20,784 bases of DNA from the NCBI GenBank assembly GCA_002789635.1, contig PFTQ01000052.1, forward strand, positions 1 to 20,784, read 5' to 3'. This document shows positions 1 to 7,109 of the stretch, one piece after another. The position numbers were made by a program, and so were the translations under genes. The stretch is from Candidatus Aenigmarchaeota archaeon CG_4_9_14_3_um_filter_37_18. GTDB lineage: Archaea > Aenigmatarchaeota > Aenigmatarchaeia > CG10238-14. The stretch's first letter is position 1; every line of letters starts with the position of its first letter. A model generated the notes under the pieces. It saw only the letters and a program-made list of their open reading frames with translations, ran no database searches and had not been told where the DNA came from.

Positions 1-1
1 T

Positions 2-28
2 GCCTTGATAGGCTATAGTAGTCAAGGC
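2..28. repeat. short perfect inverted repeat at the left edge
   Basis: gccttga (2-8) and tcaaggc (22-28) are perfect reverse complements around a 13-nt loop. There is no T-run next to it and no tRNA-like T arm, so it could be a terminator, part of an RNA cut off by the window edge, or chance. The rest of 1-161 shows no convincing coding frame. Confidence 0.3.
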
Positions 29-161
29 CATGGATCCTAGGAAACTGATGGTGAAGATTGTTAATGGGATATGCCTGGACATGATTATTGTTATATCTTT
101 GTCAATAAATTGTTAATTGATTGGTAGAAGAAGTGAATAGCTTTAACAATAAAATGTAAAT

Positions 162-428
162 ATGAATTGGAAGCTTTACTCCTTTGTTATCAGATCTAAG
201 AAGAGAAAGGATATTCTATTATCGTTGGAAAAGGTCAGAACACCTACAGAAATAGGTAATAAGGTCAAGACGAGTGTTTCCCATGTCTCGAGGACATTGT
301 CTGACTTTCAGGATAAAGGCATAGTTGAATGTGTTACTCCAGAGCAGAAGGTAGGCAGAGTCTATAGACTGACTAAGAATGGTAAGGAGATATTAGACTA
401 TCTGAAAAAAGAACGGGGAAAAGCATAG
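162..428 (+). CDS. small winged-helix transcriptional regulator
   Basis: This is an 88-residue protein that is essentially one winged helix-turn-helix domain of the archaeal ArsR/MarR-like kind. A first helix (residues 13-23, RKDILLSLEKV) is followed by the helix-turn-helix TPTEIGNKVKTSVSHVSRTL (28-47), in which SHVSRTL is the probable recognition helix. The wing follows: KGIVECVTPEQKVGRVYRLT. Residues 1-12 are basic. Stand-alone proteins of this layout are common in archaea and usually bind DNA as dimers. The target is not known; the gene stands alone 82 nt before the FkbM gene, with a separate promoter between them. The ATG at 162 is the first in-frame start that keeps the whole domain. Confidence 0.8.
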   Translation: MNWKLYSFVIRSKKRKDILLSLEKVRTPTEIGNKVKTSVSHVSRTLSDFQDKGIVECVTPEQKVGRVYRLTKNGKEILDYLKKERGKA

Positions 429-476
429 TTTCTATCGTCCAGAAAAAATGTTTTTGCCAAAAAACCCTATGATATC

Positions 477-487
477 CATTTAAAAGT
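477..487 (+). promoter_or_regulatory. TATA-like box of the FkbM gene
   Basis: An A/T-rich ccatttaaaag element lies about 28 nt before the ATG at 511, the spacing expected for a leaderless archaeal transcript. No Shine-Dalgarno sequence is seen before that ATG. Confidence 0.45.
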
Positions 488-510
488 TTTATGTCCAAGA
501 AATATACCAT

Positions 511-1326
511 ATGGACTATCTAACAAAGCAAAGGGTAAAAAAACTGATTCCAGAAGGGCCTATGAGAGGCACAGCAAGATTTCTTTATAGAAAATTAAGA
601 TTAGCCTGCCATCAGATTTCGCCTAAAGATTATAAAATAACAAGATCATCTGGAGACGGATCATATTCTTTGGAATTCAATAGGGGTGAATTAGCAGGGA
701 GTAGAATAATATTCCCGCCAGCAGATTTTTTGGATACTTACTTTTTGTTTAGCGTATCTGAGGAAATGCCCGGTTATTTCAAAAGAAAACCAAGAGAAGC
801 CGATTTAGTGATGGATGTGGGTTCATTTCCTGGGGATTTCGCAGTATTGGCAGCATCATTGATTGGAAAGAAAGTCTATGCTTTTGAGCCTGATCCAGAG
901 AACTATGACTATACGCAAGAGATGATATATGCAAACGGCCTGAGGGGAAGGGTAGAGGCAATCAGGTTGGGAATATTCAATACTAACGGCAGGACCATGT
1001 TTAGGTCTGATGGGGTCGGATCAAGAATTTGTTCAGGCCCTGAAGGCAATGGCATTTGCACTGTTGAATTAACTACTATTGATGATTTTTTAAGCGATTT
1101 TAGCGGGAGGAAGCCATTCATAAAAATGGATATCGAAGGCCATGAAATTGAAGCAGTTGATGGTGCTCCGAAAACATTCCAGAATGGTTCTGAGTGGTCC
1201 ATAGCTTCATACCACTTAGTAAATGGAGAGCAAACATATCATCGGTTGGAAAGATTCTTTCAAGAATGTGGCTATCAAACAGAAATAGTGCATCCAAGAC
1301 ATCTTACATTAAATGCTTGGAAGTAG
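511..1326 (+). CDS. FkbM-family SAM-dependent methyltransferase
   Basis: This 271-residue protein has a class I methyltransferase core. The SAM-binding motif I is LVMDVGSFPGDF (99-110), followed by the acidic end of strand 2, YAFEPDPEN (123-131). The FkbM hallmark FIKMDIEGHE is at 203-212. The family makes O-methyl groups, often on surface polysaccharide sugars or lipids; the substrate here cannot be read from sequence. About 95 N-terminal residues precede the Rossmann core, as is usual in archaeal members. The gene is not in an obvious glycan cluster, and its neighbours downstream lie on the opposite strand. Its last 23 nt overlap a possible antisense small ORF (1304-1444). The family call is firm; the role is open. 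Confidence 0.88.
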   Translation: MDYLTKQRVKKLIPEGPMRGTARFLYRKLRLACHQISPKDYKITRSSGDGSYSLEFNRGELAGSRIIFPPADFLDTYFLFSVSEEMPGYFKRKPREADLVMDVGSFPGDFAVLAASLIGKKVYAFEPDPENYDYTQEMIYANGLRGRVEAIRLGIFNTNGRTMFRSDGVGSRICSGPEGNGICTVELTTIDDFLSDFSGRKPFIKMDIEGHEIEAVDGAPKTFQNGSEWSIASYHLVNGEQTYHRLERFFQECGYQTEIVHPRHLTLNAWK

Positions 1327-1444
1327 ATGTAATACAAGGATAAATTGGGGAAGGAGGAGACCTCCCGATATCCAACAGCCCAGCAATCTCCGAACCAAAC
1401 AATTCTTCTCTAACTCTTCTGATAGTTGCATTTACACTTTGCAT
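1304..1444 (-). CDS. possible 46-residue ORF translationally coupled to the upstream secreted protein
   Basis: A minus-strand ORF starts with ATG at 1444. Only 6 nt before it is a near-perfect archaeal Shine-Dalgarno sequence (gaggtga), which overlaps the stop codon of the 485-residue gene upstream. The first half, MQSVNATIRRVREELFGSE, looks like a real amphipathic helix; the second half (SPPSP, TSTSKH) looks less protein-like. The ORF runs 23 nt into the 3' end of the convergent FkbM gene. It may be a short gene, or the start of a longer gene truncated by rearrangement. No family was recognised. Confidence 0.4.
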   Translation of the reverse strand: MQSVNATIRRVREELFGSEIAGLLDIGRSPPSPIYPCITSTSKHLM

Positions 1445-1450
1445 AACACT

Positions 1451-2908
1451 TCACCTCTGATGGAGCATCAAACGGAAGGAAGATAATAATCGTTGCGATC
1501 GCTCAATCATCCCCAGAATCGAAAGGATTAATTTAATTCCTGCGAGTAGAGCGACTAGAAGGAGGGAAGTGTGCCTATGCGAAGTTGAATCAACTGAAGA
1601 GTAAGAAGAATCACTGAAAAAAATCGTAGCAAGTCCAGTAATCACTAATCCTATTGCTGCAATCCATAATCCTTTTATCGTATAATTTATGGTCTTTTTA
1701 TTGCTTTCAACGCCTTCTAATATTGAAAGAAAATTTATATAATCATTGATTTTATCTTTTGTTCTTGCTGAAGACGAACTTATTTCATTTTCTTTTTCTG
1801 CAATACTAGATAGTAATTGCTTATTGATGCTTATCTGTTCTTGAATCATAGGTTTGAAATAGGAGTTGGAAAATTTATTTTGGTTAGGACTCGGGCTATC
1901 CAATCCTCTCTCCTGTATAAACATGAAAATCTTTATTTGTTCAAGGTCTCCCGATGATAATTGTGCTACATTGATGCTGCCGATTTGTTCTTCTAATTTA
2001 GTTAAATTACCAATACCATTCTCATAATCTTTCGTTTTTTTGCTTTCGAGATATATATTTTTTGCTTGCTCGTTGATGTAAGAGATGTTCGCATTGGCAT
2101 TTTTATAAAAATCCTCTGTATTTTTTAGGCTGTTTTCTAGGTAGTCTTCAATTCTTGAATTAACAGATTCCATTTTAAAAAACATCATTGGTATTTCCCA
2201 TGTGCTGCTAAAACTACCCCCGCCTATTATGTTGCCCCTGTTTATTAAAATCAATAAATTCGTTGAGCCCTTCTCAGCATATGGAAAATAGTTTGATATT
2301 CCAAACCATTCGGTGACGCCTACATCGATGGGTGTTAATTTGTAGTTATCATAATTCAATTTTCTCTCAAGGTTTCTAATATTAATGCCTTGTTCTGGAA
2401 TATTTAGGTGTAGAATCAATAACTCATTTTCGTAATCTGCGCCAAAAACTTCGGCTATTCTTCGAACTTCACCATAGGCTTCCCATGGCGGAGGTAATGA
2501 ATCATAACAACCTATGATAGATTTACTTGCGATTATGAAACCGTCTTCAATACTTATATTGACATTAGAAGATGTATTGGCATAAAAATCGCATTTATCA
2601 GCTTGATTTTCTGGTCTGATGCTAACTGTCATATTAAATTCCTTTTCTAAAGTTCTAACTGCATTATTAATTTTCCATCCTTCAATTGTATTGTTGCAAT
2701 TTACAATTTTGGAATAGTGTCTGAGAACATCGTCTATATTACTGTTGTAGTCGATATGCATATCTAGGTCTTCATAAGTAAATTGCCTTGCTGCAAAGTA
2801 TGTCACATCCCAACTGCAAAAACTTTCTGCTTTGGATGAGGGAAGAATAACTACAATCAAGAGAACTACAAAACACGACAAATTTCCCAGCTTCCTCATG
2901 ATTGACAT
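1451..2908 (-). CDS. secreted, C-terminally membrane-anchored protein of unknown function
   Basis: This 485-residue protein has a clear Sec signal peptide (residues 1-28: basic MRK, then a hydrophobic core ending in SSKA). A large, probably extracellular region follows with many N-x-S/T sequons (for example NISI, NYTI). A helical, charged stretch at about 260-410 could form coiled coils. Two hydrophobic segments at about 413-431 and 447-469 are joined by a short Ser-rich loop, and the tail is basic (SQRLLSSFRLMLHQR). The TM hairpin near the C-terminus suggests an envelope-anchored ectodomain. No enzymatic motif or known family was recognised. The start could be the ATG at 2908 or the next at 2899 (MRKLG); both keep the signal peptide. 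It lies downstream of the integrase on the same strand, so it may be cargo of a mobile element. Confidence 0.75.
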   Translation of the reverse strand: MSIMRKLGNLSCFVVLLIVVILPSSKAESFCSWDVTYFAARQFTYEDLDMHIDYNSNIDDVLRHYSKIVNCNNTIEGWKINNAVRTLEKEFNMTVSIRPENQADKCDFYANTSSNVNISIEDGFIIASKSIIGCYDSLPPPWEAYGEVRRIAEVFGADYENELLILHLNIPEQGINIRNLERKLNYDNYKLTPIDVGVTEWFGISNYFPYAEKGSTNLLILINRGNIIGGGSFSSTWEIPMMFFKMESVNSRIEDYLENSLKNTEDFYKNANANISYINEQAKNIYLESKKTKDYENGIGNLTKLEEQIGSINVAQLSSGDLEQIKIFMFIQERGLDSPSPNQNKFSNSYFKPMIQEQISINKQLLSSIAEKENEISSSSARTKDKINDYINFLSILEGVESNKKTINYTIKGLWIAAIGLVITGLATIFFSDSSYSSVDSTSHRHTSLLLVALLAGIKLILSILGMIERSQRLLSSFRLMLHQR

Positions 2909-2970
2909 ATGGATTTAACCTTTAAATGTATATCATATAGCTTCCATACAACGAGCAACGAACCCGAGCA

Positions 2971-2992
2971 TAAAGTCCCGAAGGGACATTTA
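2971..2992. terminator. stem-loop between integrase and secreted-protein genes
   Basis: taaagtccc, loop gaa, gggac-a-ttta forms a nine-pair stem with one bulged base (2988). It follows the integrase stop codon on the minus strand and precedes the next gene, so it could terminate the integrase transcript or act as an RNA structure. It is embedded in a G/A-patterned stretch (about 2952-3005, cgagc...gagc...gagcgagggcgag) that looks like a dispersed repeat unit. Confidence 0.4.
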
Positions 2993-3013
2993 GCGAGGGC
3001 GAGTGATTAAAAA

Positions 3014-4189
3014 TCATATCTCTTCAAACTCTTTTTCCAATTTCAATTCTTTAATCACTTTAACTATAACATTAGCGACATAATCGTCATCCTTCAATCT
3101 ATCAATAACCATAGACACTGCTTTTTCTTTAGCATTCTTTTTATTCTCGATTTCTATAGCGGCTTTTAGATTAAATGGTTTTTTACAATTCTCGCAAAAA
3201 TCTGATTTCATTTTATTTTTATAACCACAAAGTCTGCATGTTTTTTCTTCATGTATTTCAAGAAGTGCATTATCCACATCATCATTGCATAAGTGATAGT
3301 ATATGTCTGGCATCTTACTAGATGGCGACCAGCCAAAATGTTCGCTCATTGTTGCGTTTTTAAGATATGGAGCTAGATGTGATGCCTTTGCATGCCGGTA
3401 TGCATGTGGATTCATTTTCTTTCTCATGTTAAGTTTTTTCTTTATTCTATCTAGGGCAGAAATGACACTATCATGCTTCAAAGGTGCTCCTCTTTGACTT
3501 ACCCATAAAGGCGCTTCTGGGTCATCTTTATATGGATGAACACTCAGCCAAGCAGATAAGACATCCACATAATCTATGCCTCTAACATTCCTGGGTATAG
3601 TCTTGCTTTCTTCCACATCTAAAATAACGCCATGCTCATCAAATTTTATATTCTTTATTTGTAACTGGAGTAATTCTCCTATTCTGCAACCGCTCTCATA
3701 AAGCGTTAATATTAGTGCTTTGTCCCTCACTGATGTGGCTTCTTTTGCTATTTTTTCGATATCCTCCTGTGTAAGAATATCTTCACGTTTTATTTTCTTT
3801 ATGTTTTTTGCTGATGACCTTATCCATCTGACTTCTGGTGGATAGATTTTCTCATCGTCTAATTCTCTGAGCCATCTATAAAATTTCTTCAATATACCCT
3901 TGTATGATAGCATATTCCATCCGTCTGAATATTTGCTTTGCAGCTTACTAACTAATTTAATCATATCATCTTTGTTAGCATCATCAAAAGGCTTATCCAA
4001 CAATTTCGCTAATGTGAGCAATTTCTCAACATTGTTTCTAAGAGTAGCTGGCTCGAATCCCTGAGCAGCAAGTAAGTTATAATATTTTAGAATGATTTCA
4101 CTATTCTCTTTGCATATCCCTTCACATGCTTTAACCCTTTCAAGCAGTCTGTCCAGATCCCTTTGATATCCAGCATAATCGAATTTCAT
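3014..4189 (-). CDS. tyrosine recombinase / integrase with C-terminal zinc ribbon
   Basis: This 391-residue XerC/D-like site-specific recombinase has an N-terminal SAM-like core-binding domain at about 25-115. The catalytic domain runs from about 138 to 300. Catalytic residues visible are R169 (YESGCRIGEL), a likely K196 (EESKT), H262 and R265 (HAYRH) and Tyr 297 or 298 (DIYYHL). The usual second His is W287 (HFGWS), a substitution also known in Cre. Beyond the catalytic domain is a four-cysteine ribbon, C318-x2-C321 and C332-x2-C335, then a charged helical tail. This layout is typical of archaeal chromosomal and element integrases. The enzyme cuts and rejoins DNA through a 3'-phosphotyrosine link. 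No tRNA gene or clear attachment pair is visible nearby. A nested inverted repeat lies just upstream of its start. Confidence 0.92.
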   Translation of the reverse strand: MKFDYAGYQRDLDRLLERVKACEGICKENSEIILKYYNLLAAQGFEPATLRNNVEKLLTLAKLLDKPFDDANKDDMIKLVSKLQSKYSDGWNMLSYKGILKKFYRWLRELDDEKIYPPEVRWIRSSAKNIKKIKREDILTQEDIEKIAKEATSVRDKALILTLYESGCRIGELLQLQIKNIKFDEHGVILDVEESKTIPRNVRGIDYVDVLSAWLSVHPYKDDPEAPLWVSQRGAPLKHDSVISALDRIKKKLNMRKKMNPHAYRHAKASHLAPYLKNATMSEHFGWSPSSKMPDIYYHLCNDDVDNALLEIHEEKTCRLCGYKNKMKSDFCENCKKPFNLKAAIEIENKKNAKEKAVSMVIDRLKDDDYVANVIVKVIKELKLEKEFEEI

Positions 4190-4195
4190 ATTTAT

Positions 4196-4236
4196 CCCTT
4201 AGCATCGACAGCTATTATTTGTCAAAAAACTAAGGG
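4196..4236. repeat. nested inverted repeat just upstream of the integrase start
   Basis: cccttag (4196-4202) pairs with ctaaggg (4230-4236). Inside it gaca (4207-4210) pairs with tgtc (4220-4223). The outer arm begins 7 nt from the integrase ATG (4189), in a position suited to an operator, a recombinase core site or a 5' RNA structure. Confidence 0.35.
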
Positions 4237-4495
4237 TTGATACATCTCCTCTCCTCTGAACTTAAAGGATTCTTCATCTGTTATCAGTCCGCCTGTCAGT
4301 CTTCATCGGATAGTTTTAAGGTCCTCTTTCAAGCTCCGGAGGATTTGAGGTAATAAAAATAAAGGGTTTTGAAGATAAAAAGAGTTAGTTGTGGAGACTT
4401 TTCCATTAAAGAAACGAATATACTGCTCAAAATTAGTTAGCCGGCACACAAAGAATAAATGATAAATTTATTAATTTCAGATATTATTTATTGGT
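4237..4495. other. gene-free stretch before the lipoprotein gene
   Basis: The whole gap between the integrase and lipoprotein starts is 306 bases. The part after the inverted repeat holds no coding frame I can support. It contains one copy of a 14-nt sequence repeated at 5836-5849 and an 8-nt palindrome (ctccggag, about 4335). An A/T-rich box (taaatttattaa, about 4463-4475) is well placed as a TATA element for the lipoprotein gene. Confidence 0.5.
4298..4311. repeat. direct repeat, copy 1 (left of lipoprotein-arsM)
   Basis: agtcttcatcggat occurs here and exactly at 5836-5849. In both places ttaaggt follows within a few nt. The two copies bracket the lipoprotein and arsM genes, about 1.5 kb. 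Confidence 0.5.
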
Positions 4496-5032
4496 ATGAG
4501 AAAATTATTGTTTCTTGTCCTGATTATTCTTCTAGTATCTGGTTGTGTTCAAAAAAAAGAAGCAAATCCGGAATATCAAGAGGGTCCGAAAGAGAGGTTA
4601 ATTTCACTCCTAGAGAGGCAGGATGACAGTTCAGAGAGTTACATATTCGATGAGATTTCTGTCAGCATGACCAAATTGAACAGCAGGGGAATTAGTTTTT
4701 TCGAGGTGATTGACGGTAAAATTGTAGATTGCTATGAATCATATGAACAATATTTTCCTGATTCAAAAGAAGAAGGAATTTGTGATAAAAATGGGGTTCC
4801 ACCAAGAGAGGCATTTGCCAGGGACCAGTTGAACCAACCATTAGGCGATGTCTCAAGTGTAAATTATCAAAACTGTTCTGAAAGCTTTCATGTGGTTTCT
4901 GCTCCTTCAACATATACTCTTATAAGCAAAATATTTTGCTTTGATGACAATAACAGGCTAAGCTCTTTCAGAGAACAGGGCTCTTATCAGTACGGAATAA
5001 AAGAACAAAACATTACCATAACCTACACATGA
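4496..5032 (+). CDS. small secreted lipoprotein, function unknown
   Basis: This 178-residue protein has a lipoprotein signal peptide: MRK, a hydrophobic core, then the lipobox LVSGC with Cys17 as the predicted lipid-modified residue. The mature part begins with a charged linker (QKKEANPEYQEG) and contains five further cysteines in the region around residues 82-150, which could form disulfides outside the cell. No family was recognised. The TATA-like box lies about 25 nt upstream, implying a leaderless transcript. It ends 48 nt before arsM, which has its own promoter, so a shared role is not implied by an operon. Confidence 0.7.
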   Translation: MRKLLFLVLIILLVSGCVQKKEANPEYQEGPKERLISLLERQDDSSESYIFDEISVSMTKLNSRGISFFEVIDGKIVDCYESYEQYFPDSKEEGICDKNGVPPREAFARDQLNQPLGDVSSVNYQNCSESFHVVSAPSTYTLISKIFCFDDNNRLSSFREQGSYQYGIKEQNITITYT

Positions 5033-5052
5033 TGCAAGAAATTTGAATATGC

Positions 5053-5064
5053 AAATATAATAAA
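5053..5064 (+). promoter_or_regulatory. TATA-like box of arsM
   Basis: caaatataataa lies about 22-28 nt before the ATG at 5081. This spacing supports ATG 5081, rather than the in-frame GTG at 5072, as the start of a leaderless mRNA. Confidence 0.5.
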
Positions 5065-5080
5065 AGACCCTGTGATATAC

Positions 5081-5815
5081 ATGAAAAATAAAACAAAACA
5101 AATAGTAAAGAAAAAATATTCAGAGATAGCGAAAAAAAGCAGTTCATGTTGCAGATGTGATTGCTCTACTGGTGATATATCGGAAAGCATAGGATATACT
5201 AAAGAAGATCTCAAATCTGTTCCAGAAGGCTCCAACTTAGGGCTAGGCTGCGGCAACCCGACAGCATTAGCAGAATTAAAGGAAGGAGACGTTGTTTTAG
5301 ACTTAGGCTCAGGCGCTGGATTTGATGTATTCCTTGCAGCAAATAGAGTCGGAAAGAAAGGCCATGTCATTGGAGTGGATATGACAGAAGAGATGATAGA
5401 TAAAGCGAAAGAAAATGCCAGAAAAGGCGGCTACAAAAATGTCGAATTCAAATTGGGCGATATTGAAGATTTGCCTATTGAAAATGCTTCAGTGGATGTT
5501 ATAATAACTAATTGCGTGATAAATCTTGCCCCAGACAAATCTAAAGTGTTTAAAGAAGCGTATAGAGTCCTTAAGAAAGGCGGCAAAATTTGTGTTTCTG
5601 ATATTGTGCTGTTGAAGGAACTTTCAGAAGAACAAAGAAATGACAAAGATCTGCTGACTGGCTGCGTGGCTGGCGCTCTGCTGAAAAAGGATTATATAGA
5701 TAAAATTAAAGAGATTGGCTTCAGGGTGAAAATAGTATCTGAAGACAGAAAAATAAGCAAGAAACAGTATGATGGGATGCCTCTAGAAAGCATAAAAATT
5801 GTAGCGTATAAATAA
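5081..5815 (+). CDS. arsM: arsenite S-adenosylmethionine methyltransferase (ArsM-like)
   Basis: This 244-residue class I methyltransferase matches the ArsM/AS3MT family along its length. From ATG 5081, the SAM motif I is VLDLGSGAGFD (about 72-82), followed by GVDMTEEMI. The As(III)-binding cysteines lie in the expected contexts: an N-terminal cluster SCCRCDC (22-28), C57 in GLGCGNP, C145 in NCVINL and C195 in TGCVAGA. The enzyme transfers methyl groups from SAM to trivalent arsenic, giving methylated arsenicals. No arsR, arsC, acr3 or arsB gene lies beside it, so it is a stand-alone gene, as often seen with horizontally acquired arsM. An in-frame GTG at 5072 would add three residues, but promoter spacing favours 5081. 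Confidence 0.9.
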   Translation: MKNKTKQIVKKKYSEIAKKSSSCCRCDCSTGDISESIGYTKEDLKSVPEGSNLGLGCGNPTALAELKEGDVVLDLGSGAGFDVFLAANRVGKKGHVIGVDMTEEMIDKAKENARKGGYKNVEFKLGDIEDLPIENASVDVIITNCVINLAPDKSKVFKEAYRVLKKGGKICVSDIVLLKELSEEQRNDKDLLTGCVAGALLKKDYIDKIKEIGFRVKIVSEDRKISKKQYDGMPLESIKIVAYK

Positions 5816-5835
5816 AACTAATAGCCATCCAAATT

Positions 5836-5849
5836 AGTCTTCATCGGAT
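5836..5849. repeat. direct repeat, copy 2 (right of arsM)
   Basis: Exact second copy of the 14-nt sequence at 4298-4311, about 20 nt after the arsM stop codon. The A/T-rich box at about 5885-5895 further on is the likely promoter of the next gene. Confidence 0.5.
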
Positions 5850-5919
5850 TTAAGGTTTAGACAATACAATCTAATCGAATACCAATAATTTATATTGATT
5901 AAAGATAAAATGTTTATTC

Positions 5920-6747
5920 ATGGATGAGCAGGAGCTAATTGATAATATAGTCAAAATAAGGAATGAGCTGGGATTAAGCCCTTATGATAACTCTACCCTG
6001 CAGACTATGAAAAAAGAAGATTTAGAAAGGCTTTATAAAAGGGTTTTAACTCTGAAAGAGAACAGCAATGCAAAAAAACCTGCGATAAATCAAAAGGTTA
6101 TTTTTATTTCAGTTGGGGCTCTCTTAGCAGTATCTCTTGTTGCTGGCTTTGTTTTTATTATGCCCAAGCTTATATCAGACAGTCAATCCAAAGCGAATAA
6201 TACAGCAGATATAAAAAACGAGACAGGGATTGTTTATAGCCTATGCGGATGCGATACTAATCCAGAAATTTGCGATGATCCTATGTGCACCTGCGACCCG
6301 TTATGTATGACTTCTGGTGAAAATGTTTCCACTACAACTACCGCTTACATGTCATCAACGACGACCTTAGAGGAGTTACCAACTACTACAACTTTAAATG
6401 AGAGCACAACTACTACAATCATTTCTGGGACCACTACAACGATAAATCAAAACACAACCACCACGTCAGTTACTGTATTATCTACTACCACATCAACCTC
6501 AACAACAATACTTGGAACTACTACAACTACAGCTGCGTCTGCATCGTCAACTACTACAACAATACTTGGAACTACTACTACAACCATTTCTGGAACAACT
6601 ACTACATCTACGTCTACAACATCTACAACAACAATAATTGAAACTACTACTACAACTATAGAAGAAGTTTTAGCATGCGGCTGCGATATTGATCCAGAAA
6701 TTTGCGATGATCCTATGTGCTATTGCGATCCCCTTTGCCCGCCTTAG
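5920..6747 (+). CDS. Thr-rich single-pass surface protein with two six-cysteine modules
   Basis: This 275-residue protein has a soluble, helical, charged N-terminus (1-58) and one membrane span (about 60-82). A six-Cys module follows at 109-129. A long Thr/Ser-dominated stalk runs from about 137 to 246, with short TTTT blocks resembling mucin-like, probably O-glycosylated regions. A second copy of the six-Cys module is at 253-273, at the very C-terminus. The module reads C-x-C-x6-C-x4-C-x-C-x3-C with a conserved core of CDDPMC then CDPLC. With no cleavable signal, the likely topology is N-in, with stalk and modules outside. The next gene carries a third copy. Cysteine spacing and Asp residues suggest metal binding or disulfides, but this is inference; no named domain was recognised. 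Confidence 0.82.
   Translation: MDEQELIDNIVKIRNELGLSPYDNSTLQTMKKEDLERLYKRVLTLKENSNAKKPAINQKVIFISVGALLAVSLVAGFVFIMPKLISDSQSKANNTADIKNETGIVYSLCGCDTNPEICDDPMCTCDPLCMTSGENVSTTTTAYMSSTTTLEELPTTTTLNESTTTTIISGTTTTINQNTTTTSVTVLSTTTSTSTTILGTTTTTAASASSTTTTILGTTTTTISGTTTTSTSTTSTTTIIETTTTTIEEVLACGCDIDPEICDDPMCYCDPLCPP
6340..6660 (+). repeat. low-complexity Thr-codon tract
   Basis: Irregular runs of act/aca/acg/acc codons encode the Thr-rich stalk of the surface protein. The block structure (for example aatacttggaactactac twice, around 6507 and 6561) suggests expansion by slippage or unequal exchange. Codon choice varies, so selection acts on the Thr content rather than on a DNA repeat. Confidence 0.75.
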
Positions 6748-6815
6748 CATTTAACAAGAAAAAGCAGGGATAATTATTTATTGGATTAAAGTAAAATATC
6801 TGATTAAAGAGGAGA

Positions 6816-7109
6816 TTGAAAATCATTACTAAAAAGGATGTTCTATTAAAACCGAAAGATAATTCTAGGGTTATTGTTTGGTCTCTGGTTGGGTTGATTG
6901 CATTGACTGTTGGCGGTTTTATCATCTTTAGCATAGTTTCAAAGCCTTATTCAAAAGATGAGTTAGCTTCGACCACGCCAACTACTGCAGAAAATACCGC
7001 CACTCCAACAACTATAGAAGAAGTTCTAGCATGTGTTTGCGATGCCAACCCAGAAGTTTGCGATGATCCTATGTGCTACTGCGATCCTTTATGTAATATT
7101 CCGGATTAA
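6816..7109 (+). CDS. short membrane-anchored paralogue carrying one six-cysteine module
   Basis: This 97-residue protein has a basic N-terminus (1-18), one membrane span (about 19-41), a short Thr/Pro linker (51-67) and one C-terminal six-Cys module (C73, C75, C82, C87, C89, C93) with the same spacing as in the preceding protein. The lead-in IEEVLAC is also shared, so the two genes are tandem paralogues, one with and one without the long stalk. No ATG is available in frame. The only start after the upstream stop is TTG at 6816, with gaggag directly before it at unusually short spacing. The stop codon overlaps that of the convergent pilin-like gene. Confidence 0.75.
   Translation: MKIITKKDVLLKPKDNSRVIVWSLVGLIALTVGGFIIFSIVSKPYSKDELASTTPTTAENTATPTTIEEVLACVCDANPEVCDDPMCYCDPLCNIPD

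Noticed and set aside
1..161. tRNA or C/D-box RNA at the left edge
   Set aside because: No T-arm consensus, CCA context, or C/D box pair could be found; only a 7-bp inverted repeat is present.
6340..6660. Possible CRISPR-like or tandem DNA repeat
   Set aside because: The repetition is at codon level (Thr runs) with no fixed unit, spacer or dyad symmetry. No CRISPR array or cas gene is present in the window.
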